Shown here piece after piece: positions 1 to 4,687 of a stretch of DNA of 7,468 bases. Under the pieces are notes generated by a model. It searched no databases and was not told where the DNA came from. It was given only the letters and a program-made list of their open reading frames with translations. Numbering within the stretch: the stretch's first letter is position 1; every line of letters begins with the position of its first letter. This stretch comes from an uncultured Bryobacteraceae bacterium (GTDB lineage: Bacteria > Acidobacteriota > Terriglobia > Bryobacterales > Bryobacteraceae), in assembly GCA_937921835.1 (NCBI GenBank), contig CAKZVG010000166.1, forward strand, positions 1 to 7,468. The letters are read 5' to 3'. The position numbers and the translations under genes are program-made.

Positions 1-419
1 TCGAAGGAGGCCACCAGGTCGCCTTTCTTTACCGCGCTCCCGCCCGGCACCAGAAAGTCCAGGGTCAGCGAGAAATCGTGCTGGGACGAACGGCTGCTCC
101 CGCTGCCGCGGCCGCTGCGGCTTCCCCCGAGGCGCGGCACCATCAGCCGGACGGCGTTTTCGGCCGCCGTCACGCCGGTGAGACGGATGGAATCCTCGAT
201 CACGCCCGACTGCACACGAACGGTACGAATCGCCGGTCCGGCCGGCTTGGGCGCCCGCGGCCGGGAGAACAGCCACCAAGCCCCCCCGACGGCCGCGCAC
301 GCCACCACGGCGGCGGCAACCCAGCCGAGCCTCGTGGACCGGCGGCCGGCAGGCTTGGCCGGGGAGGAGCGGGGGGAAACGTCGCGCAAAGGAAACCGCG
401 GCGAGGGGGCGCTACTCAT
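1..419 (-). CDS. HlyD/RND-type efflux periplasmic adaptor (membrane fusion protein), N-terminal part
   Basis: This is the first 139 codons of a gene that continues past the left edge. An ATG at 419 opens a Pro/Ser/Arg-rich cytoplasmic tail (residues 1-30), followed by one membrane helix (about 31-51). Next comes a segment of adaptor type: a beta strand with TGVTAAENAVRLMVP (81-95) and, after an insertion, the lipoyl/biotinyl-like turn GGSAVKKGDLVASF (126-139). In this family the adaptor links an inner-membrane ABC or RND pump to an outer-membrane channel; the pump partner would lie beyond the left edge. A Gly/Ser/Arg-rich stretch (98-112) sits inside the predicted lipoyl half-motif, where typical adaptors have only a short turn. 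The start is supported weakly by GGAAG at 434-430, ten bases upstream. Adaptor identity is fairly firm; transporter class and substrate cannot be told. Confidence 0.8.
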   Translation of the reverse strand, partial: MSSAPSPRFPLRDVSPRSSPAKPAGRRSTRLGWVAAAVVACAAVGGAWWLFSRPRAPKPAGPAIRTVRVQSGVIEDSIRLTGVTAAENAVRLMVPRLGGSRSGRGSGSSRSSQHDFSLTLDFLVPGGSAVKKGDLVASF

Positions 420-434
420 CGGGAACCGTCTTCC

Positions 435-441
435 AGTATTA
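435..441 (-). promoter_or_regulatory. Possible -10 box of the adaptor gene
   Basis: On the minus strand the sequence reads TAATACTGG at 441-433, a fair -10 match, about 16 bases before the ATG at 419. ATACTGG is identical to the end of the -10 region proposed for the ppiD-like gene (6661-6655). No -35 match is visible at the usual distance. The implied leader is very short, which would leave the GGAAG ribosome-site candidate outside or at the very 5' end of the mRNA, so either this box or that ribosome site is probably wrong. Confidence 0.3.
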
Positions 442-455
442 ACGTAACGCAATCC

Positions 456-477
456 GCTGCCGCCACGCAGCTTTTTT
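456..477 (+). terminator. Hairpin plus T6 tract, plus-strand orientation
   Basis: GCTGC (456-460) and GCAGC (467-471) can pair around a six-base loop, and TTTTTT follows directly at 472-477, giving the shape of an intrinsic terminator on the plus strand. The stem is only five base pairs. Both flanking genes lie on the minus strand, so it would stop antisense transcription rather than end a known gene. The rest of the 420-539 gap holds a possible adaptor -10 box and GC-rich sequence without a clear minus-strand terminator. Confidence 0.25.
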
Positions 478-539
478 GGATGCCGGTGTGCATTGGGCAA
501 GTTCGCGGGTGCGCCCTGCGCGGCCGCGGACCCTTAACG

Positions 540-1586
540 CTATCGCTTACCGGGTGGCTTGCCGGCGCGCGCGATGACGCTTTCCCGCTCTCCGCTCTTC
601 CAGGCTTCCTGGATCTCCGTTTCTGGCAGGCCGGCGATCCGTCCCAGCAGGATAAAGGCCGGCAAGGCATGGGCCAGGTGTTTCCAGCGGGCCATCTCGA
701 CCAGCGCGGGCAGGGCTCGCTCCCGCAGATGCGCCAGCACCCGTTCGTCGCGCTTTTCAGTGAAGTTCACCAGTGCGACGGCGGCATTGTTGCGGTCGGT
801 CCAGCGCAGCGAATGGAGCATCTCGATGAACCAGGTGAGTTCGACGCGGATGCCGAGTTCGGGATCGGAAGCGCCCAGCACGGCAATGGCTCCCAGCGCG
901 CGCATCGCGTTGCCCCGCACGCCCGGATCGGGATCCCGGACGGCCGACTGGAGATCGTTCACCACCAGGCGTTTGACCGGAGCGTAACCCAGAACGTAGG
1001 CGGCGGCGGCGCGCTGCTCGGGGTCGGCGGAGTTCTTGAGCGTAGCGCGCAACTCCTCCAGGTGCCGGGCGGCCAATTCGACGAAGCTGAGCTGGAAGGC
1101 CCGTGCGTGCTCGTCCACCATGAGCGAATGGCCGCGGGTGAGGTCCTCGCCGTAGGTACCCTCGCGGGCGGCGTGCTCGACGGCTTCCAGGAACCCGCCG
1201 TAGGCTAGCGCGACTTCGGCGGGCAGATCGGCCTTGCCGGCTGGCTCCTCCAGATACTCGAAGCGCGGCGCGCCGCGTTCCTCGACGCCCACGTACAGGA
1301 TCGCCTTGCCATCCTCGCAGCAGGCGGCTTCAAGCGCCGCCCGCACCACTCCCGGAACGGCCTCGAGGCGTTCCTCGGCTTCGGCCTTGGAGGAAGGCAG
1401 GGGATCGCCCTCCCGCACTCCCAGAGCCGCCCGGATCTTGGCGGCGGGCACCTTGTTCAATCCGTAGATTTCGATGATGCCAATCCGCGGCGTCTGCCCG
1501 GCCGCCAACGCCACTCCCGCCAGGGTCCAGATCAAGCAGCGCAAAACGGGCGCCGGTGAGCTTGGTGAACAGTGATTGAATCGCAA
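540..1586 (-). CDS. Secreted POTRA-like plus HEAT-repeat protein
   Basis: I do not recognise a named gene. The 348-residue product has a hydrophobic signal segment (about 15-31, ending ALAAGQ). A POTRA-like unit follows (about 34-104): RIGIIEIYGLNKV, a helix, GVREGDPLP, a second helix ending VPGVVRAAL, then the strand AILYVGVEE. This matches the beta-alpha-alpha-beta-beta plan of BamA/FtsQ/ShlB POTRA domains. From about 174 to 320 the sequence is helical with HEAT-like repeats, clearest at DPEQRAAAAYVLGYA (188-202) and DPDPGVRGNAMRALGAIA (218-235). There is no beta-barrel. A periplasmic scaffold or interaction role is inference. The first start is TTG at 1586; a second TTG at 1544 (residue 15) would put the signal peptide at the N-terminus. 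Neither has a good ribosome site, so the true start is uncertain. It lies 30 bases after the zinc-ribbon gene and is probably co-transcribed with it. Confidence 0.75.
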   Translation of the reverse strand: MRFNHCSPSSPAPVLRCLIWTLAGVALAAGQTPRIGIIEIYGLNKVPAAKIRAALGVREGDPLPSSKAEAEERLEAVPGVVRAALEAACCEDGKAILYVGVEERGAPRFEYLEEPAGKADLPAEVALAYGGFLEAVEHAAREGTYGEDLTRGHSLMVDEHARAFQLSFVELAARHLEELRATLKNSADPEQRAAAAYVLGYAPVKRLVVNDLQSAVRDPDPGVRGNAMRALGAIAVLGASDPELGIRVELTWFIEMLHSLRWTDRNNAAVALVNFTEKRDERVLAHLRERALPALVEMARWKHLAHALPAFILLGRIAGLPETEIQEAWKSGERESVIARAGKPPGKR

Positions 1587-1616
1587 ATCAGGTGGACGCG
1601 CGCGGCGCCGGTTTGG

Positions 1617-2060
1617 CTACGCCTGTTTCTCGGCCAGATCGCCGATCACGGGCACCTTGAAGCGTTCGTTCTGATAGGCCTTCCACATCAGGAACAGCCA
1701 GACGCCGAGTCCGCCCAGCCCGATCACCGGGCTCAGGACGAGGGAGATCTGCCAGGGCAGAATCGCGCCCACCGCGATCCAGATCACGAGGAAGGCGACA
1801 TGCAGGAAGATGGACTGAAACGCGTGAAAGCGCACAAACCGGTTCTGGTTGTAGGGCGCCAGCACCAGAAACAGGATTCCGGTGATGAATCCCAGCAGGT
1901 AGGCGAGCGCGCCCGCGACGTTCTGGGTAAGACCACCGGCGGAGCTTTGGGCCGGCGGCGGACCCGCCTGCGGCCCGGCGCCTCCGGCCGTGACTGGCGT
2001 GCCGCACCGCTCGCAGAACTGGCCCTGGACCGGCGCGCCGCAGTTGGGACAGAAAGCCAT
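1617..2060 (-). CDS. Zinc-ribbon Tic20-like/DUF4870 membrane protein
   Basis: A 147-residue protein. It opens with a compact zinc ribbon, CPNCG (4-8) and CERCG (16-20), whose four cysteines fit one zinc ion. A Gly/Pro/Ala-rich linker (about 22-43) leads to three membrane helices (about 48-70, 78-101 and 107-129). Before the second helix stands RFVRFHAFQSIF (74-85), the signature I associate with the DUF4870/Tic20-like family (chloroplast import component relatives). The bacterial members have no settled function; an inner-membrane location with the ribbon in the cytoplasm is inference. The ATG at 2060 is chosen because GGAGG lies four bases upstream and the ribbon begins right after it. The open frame runs far further upstream without a stop, but that part is antisense to the glycosyltransferase and is low-complexity. 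It is the first gene of the probable pair with the POTRA-HEAT gene. Confidence 0.9.
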   Translation of the reverse strand: MAFCPNCGAPVQGQFCERCGTPVTAGGAGPQAGPPPAQSSAGGLTQNVAGALAYLLGFITGILFLVLAPYNQNRFVRFHAFQSIFLHVAFLVIWIAVGAILPWQISLVLSPVIGLGGLGVWLFLMWKAYQNERFKVPVIGDLAEKQA

Positions 2061-2064
2061 GTTG

Positions 2065-2069
2065 CCTCC
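2065..2069 (-). promoter_or_regulatory. Shine-Dalgarno GGAGG deciding the zinc-ribbon gene start
   Basis: GGAGG on the minus strand is followed by four bases (CAAC) and then the ATG at 2060. It fixes the start of the zinc-ribbon gene within a much longer open frame that extends through the whole glycosyltransferase antisense strand. Confidence 0.75.
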
Positions 2070-2095
2070 AATCAAGCGTGCTAGGACGTTCCACA

Positions 2096-2125
2096 ACTGT
2101 AGCGGGATTCGCGAGCCGGGTGCAA
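2096..2125 (-). promoter_or_regulatory. Weak candidate promoter for the zinc-ribbon/POTRA-HEAT unit
   Basis: On the minus strand TTGCAC (2125-2120) and TACAGT (2101-2096) stand 18 bases apart, a poor -35 and a moderate -10. The transcript would start near 2089, about 28 bases before the ATG and including the GGAGG ribosome site. The spacing is right, but each box has mismatches. Confidence 0.25.
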
Positions 2126-2127
2126 GC

Positions 2128-2139
2128 GCCCGGCCGGGC
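2128..2139. repeat. 12-bp perfect palindrome, copy 1
   Basis: GCCCGGCCGGGC is a perfect 12-bp palindrome in the divergent intergenic region. The identical sequence occurs at 6676-6687 in the other divergent intergenic region. Both copies have GGACCGGCG close by (here 2145-2153). It may be a regulator site shared by both regions, or chance in GC-rich spacer DNA. Confidence 0.35.
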
Positions 2140-2165
2140 TGCGAGGACCGGCGGCCGGGCCGCAC

Positions 2166-2171
2166 TATCCT
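2166..2171 (+). promoter_or_regulatory. Candidate -10 box implying a leaderless glycosyltransferase mRNA
   Basis: TATCCT ends six bases before the ATG at 2178, so a transcript from it would begin at about the A of the start codon. This agrees with the absence of any purine-rich ribosome site in front of that ATG. No -35 consensus is seen at the expected position. Confidence 0.3.
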
Positions 2172-2177
2172 TTTTCT

Positions 2178-3965
2178 ATGCCCGACTGGCTTGATGGGGG
2201 AATCGCGCCGGTCCTCGTCTTGCTGGCGCCGGTGGCGGCGTTCGTTGTCATCAGCGGATTGGACGACCTGGTGGTGGCGGCGGTGTTTCTGTTCGCGCAG
2301 CGCGCCACGGACCAGACGGGCGGCGAAGACGGCGCGGAGAAGCGCATGGCGGTGTTCGTTCCTCTCTGGCGGGAGGACGGCGTCATCGGCACGATGATCG
2401 AACGGAACTTGGCGGCGCTGCGCTACCGGCGGGTGGATTTTTTCCTGGGAACGTATCCCAACGACCCGGCGACGACGGAAGCGGTGCGCGACCTGGCGGC
2501 GCGCTTTGCGAACGTCCACCTGGTGACGTGTCCGCACGGCGGGCCGACCTCGAAGGCCGATTGCCTGAACTGGATCTATGAGGGGATGCGGGAGTTCGAG
2601 CGGCGGCGCGCGGCGCGCTTTGAAGTGGTCGTCACGCATGACGCCGAGGACCTGATGCACCCGCGGTCGCTCGACTGCATCAACCGCTACACCAGCCACT
2701 ACGACATGGTGCAGATTCCAGTGCTGCCGCTGCCGACGCCCTGGTGGCGGCTGACGCATGGGGTGTACTGCGATGAGTTCGCCGAATACCAGACCAAGGA
2801 CATCCCGGCGCGGCAGGCGCTGGGGGGTTTCCTGCCTTCCAACGGCGTGGGGACGGGCTACCGGCGCGAGGTGCTGGACAAGTTGGCGGCGGCGCAGGCG
2901 GGACGGGTGTTCGATCCGGAGTGTCTGACCGAGGACTACGAGAACGGGCTGCGGCTGCACCGGCTGGGCTGCCGGCAGCTCTTCGTGCGGCTGTCCCTCC
3001 GGGACGGCGCTCCGGTGGCGACGCGGGAGTACTTTCCACGCCGCTTCCGGCAGGCGGTGCGGCAGCGGACCCGCTGGGTGCTGGGGATCGCGTTGCAGGG
3101 ATGGCAACGCCACGGATGGCGGGGCGGCGCGCGGCAGGTGTTCTGGCTGTGGCGGGACCGCAAGGGTCTGGCCGGGAGTCTGCTGTCCGCGCTCGCCAAC
3201 CTGTTGTCGGCGGCGGTGGCGGGAGTGTGGCTGGCGAGCGCGCTCTCGGGGCGGACTTTTCCGCTGGCGGCGCTGGCCGAATCGGCGGCCGTGCGCCGGT
3301 GCTTCTGGGTGGCGGCGGCGCTGATGCTGATTCAGACCGCCTTGCGGGCCGCCTGCGTCTACCGCCTCTACGGCTGGAAGATGGCGGCGACGGCGCCGCT
3401 GCGGGTGTGGTGGGCAAACGCGTTGAATGCGACGGCGGTGACGATGGCCATCCGGCGGTACCTGCTGCACCGGCTCACGGGCGAGCCGCTCCGCTGGGGA
3501 AAGACCGAGCACGCCTATCCGAGCCGCGCGGCGCTAAAGCCGGCGCACCGTCCGCTGGGGCAGATCCTGGTGGAAGGCGGCTGGATCAGCCAGTGGGGCT
3601 TGCAGGCGGCGCTGGCCTCGAAGCCGGAAGGCGCACGGCTGGGCGAGCATCTGTTGTCGCTGGGGTTGATCTCCGAGGAGGATCTCTACACCGCCTTGAG
3701 CCTGCAACTGGGCATTCCGCTGGGTTGGGTCGAGCCGTCGGAGGTGCCGCCCGAAGTGGCGCGCTCCCTGCCGGCGCACCTTGTGCGCGAATGGAAGGTG
3801 CTGCCGTTCAAGGTGGTGGCGGGGGATTTGCTGGTGGCGGCGGCGGAGAGCCCGGCGGCGGAGACCGAGCGCGCCATCCGGCGCTGCACGCCCCTGCGGA
3901 TCCGCTTCCAGCTTGTGACGCGGGAGAACTTCGAGCTGCTGGAGCGGGAACTGTTAGGCCGGTGA
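2178..3965 (+). CDS. nfrB: NfrB-like processive family-2 glycosyltransferase with C-terminal MshEN domain
   Basis: A 595-residue inner-membrane protein. Residues about 10-40 form N-terminal membrane segments. The GT2 domain (about 57-300) shows VPLWRED (61-67), SKADCLN (125-131), the metal/sugar-nucleotide acidic motif HDAED (154-158), TED (251-253) as the catalytic-base motif, and QRTRW (296-300), the QxxRW of processive synthases. Further membrane helices lie near 332-354, 375-396 and 404-424. The tail (about 455-595) is an MshEN/GSPII_E N-terminal domain: two tandem 24-residue motifs at 459-482 and 487-510. E. coli NfrB has this architecture; there it is a c-di-GMP-activated exopolysaccharide synthase needed for phage N4 adsorption. 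The sugar made here is unknown and no NfrA gene is in view. The ATG at 2178 lacks a ribosome site. An internal ATG at 2346 has GGAG six bases upstream but would lose the first membrane segments. The gene is convergent with the DedA gene, 17 bases away. Confidence 0.9.
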   Translation: MPDWLDGGIAPVLVLLAPVAAFVVISGLDDLVVAAVFLFAQRATDQTGGEDGAEKRMAVFVPLWREDGVIGTMIERNLAALRYRRVDFFLGTYPNDPATTEAVRDLAARFANVHLVTCPHGGPTSKADCLNWIYEGMREFERRRAARFEVVVTHDAEDLMHPRSLDCINRYTSHYDMVQIPVLPLPTPWWRLTHGVYCDEFAEYQTKDIPARQALGGFLPSNGVGTGYRREVLDKLAAAQAGRVFDPECLTEDYENGLRLHRLGCRQLFVRLSLRDGAPVATREYFPRRFRQAVRQRTRWVLGIALQGWQRHGWRGGARQVFWLWRDRKGLAGSLLSALANLLSAAVAGVWLASALSGRTFPLAALAESAAVRRCFWVAAALMLIQTALRAACVYRLYGWKMAATAPLRVWWANALNATAVTMAIRRYLLHRLTGEPLRWGKTEHAYPSRAALKPAHRPLGQILVEGGWISQWGLQAALASKPEGARLGEHLLSLGLISEEDLYTALSLQLGIPLGWVEPSEVPPEVARSLPAHLVREWKVLPFKVVAGDLLVAAAESPAAETERAIRRCTPLRIRFQLVTRENFELLERELLGR

Positions 3966-3982
3966 GGCCCCGGCGGCGCCAC

Positions 3983-4660
3983 TCAGGCCGTTTCGCTGGC
4001 CGCCGGGATCCGCTCCGGCTTGCGCCGCCGGCTCTTCAGGTACTCGACCACCATCGGCATCACCGAAAGCACGATGATCGCCAGCACGACCTTATCGAAG
4101 TTCTGCCGCACGAATTGCACGCTGCCCAGCCGGTAGCCCAGCATGGTCAGGCTGAACACCCAGCCGATCCCGCCGAACACGTTGAAGGAGAGGAACCGCG
4201 AGTACTTCATTTCCGCCACCCCGGCCACGAAGGGCGCGAAGGTGCGGACAATCGGCACGAAGCGCGCGTAGATGATCGTCTTCCCGCCGTGCTTGTCATA
4301 GAAAGCCTTGGTCTTCAGCAGATGCTCCTGCTTGAAGAAACGCGCGTCCGGGCGGTTGAACACGTGCGGTCCGGCGCGCCGTCCGAGGTAGTAACCCACC
4401 CCGTCCCCGATGATGGCCGCCGCCATCAGCACGAGATTGATGGTGACGATGTCCAGTTGCCCGGCGCCCGCCACCACCCCGACGGTAAACATCAGCGAGT
4501 CGCCCGGCAGAAAGAACCCCACCAGCAGGCCGGTCTCGGAGAACACGATGGCGAAAAGCAGGGCGTACCCCCACCAGCCCGTGAACACCGTCGCCAGCAG
4601 CGCGATCAGTCTTTCCGGGGTGGTGAGCGTGCGCAGAAACTCCACTAGCGCGTGAATCAT
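3983..4660 (-). CDS. DedA-family membrane protein
   Basis: A 225-residue polytopic inner-membrane protein of typical DedA length. Landmarks are FSETGLLVGFFLPGDSL (40-56), GDGVGYYLGRRAG (85-97) and ARFVPIVRTFAPFVAG (132-147), with hydrophobic stretches near 30-50, 56-66, 73-90, 128-150, 158-176 and 189-206. E42, D54, R133 and R139 keep the same mutual spacing as the essential E39, D51, R130 and R136 I recall for E. coli YqjA, so the protein looks functional. Some DedA members (UptA) have been implicated in returning undecaprenyl phosphate across the membrane, and others in membrane energetics and drug resistance; which applies here cannot be told. The C-terminus ends in a basic cytoplasmic tail (about 209-217). 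The ATG at 4660 has AGGA eight bases upstream. It follows the PpiD-like gene by 27 bases on the same strand, suggesting one operon. Confidence 0.93.
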   Translation of the reverse strand: MIHALVEFLRTLTTPERLIALLATVFTGWWGYALLFAIVFSETGLLVGFFLPGDSLMFTVGVVAGAGQLDIVTINLVLMAAAIIGDGVGYYLGRRAGPHVFNRPDARFFKQEHLLKTKAFYDKHGGKTIIYARFVPIVRTFAPFVAGVAEMKYSRFLSFNVFGGIGWVFSLTMLGYRLGSVQFVRQNFDKVVLAIIVLSVMPMVVEYLKSRRRKPERIPAASETA

Positions 4661-4687
4661 CGGCTGCTTCCTGCCCGTTCGGCGCCC

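Noticed and set aside
504..520. Imperfect hairpin (CGCGGG, loop TGCG, CCC-T-GCG) downstream of the POTRA-HEAT stop, considered as its terminator
   Set aside because: The stem has a bulge and there is no T-run after it on the minus strand.
78..1208. A 376-codon plus-strand open frame
   Set aside because: It spans the antisense of two minus-strand genes plus their intergenic gap and has an Ala/Gly/Arg/His-rich composition without recognisable domains.
1617..3512. A 631-codon minus-strand open frame covering the zinc-ribbon gene and most of the glycosyltransferase antisense strand
   Set aside because: Only the last 147 codons look like protein and have a ribosome site (GGAGG before 2060). The upstream part is Arg/Pro/His-rich low-complexity sequence antisense to a clearly conserved glycosyltransferase, as expected from high-GC third codon positions.
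3957..3990. Possible bidirectional terminator between the convergent glycosyltransferase and DedA genes
   Set aside because: Only very short GC stems can be drawn and there is no T-run on either strand in the 17-base gap.
2921..4648. A 575-codon plus-strand open frame
   Set aside because: It is out of frame with the glycosyltransferase and then antisense to DedA. The translation is Gly/Ala/Arg-rich with no domain pattern, while both overlapped genes have clear family motifs.
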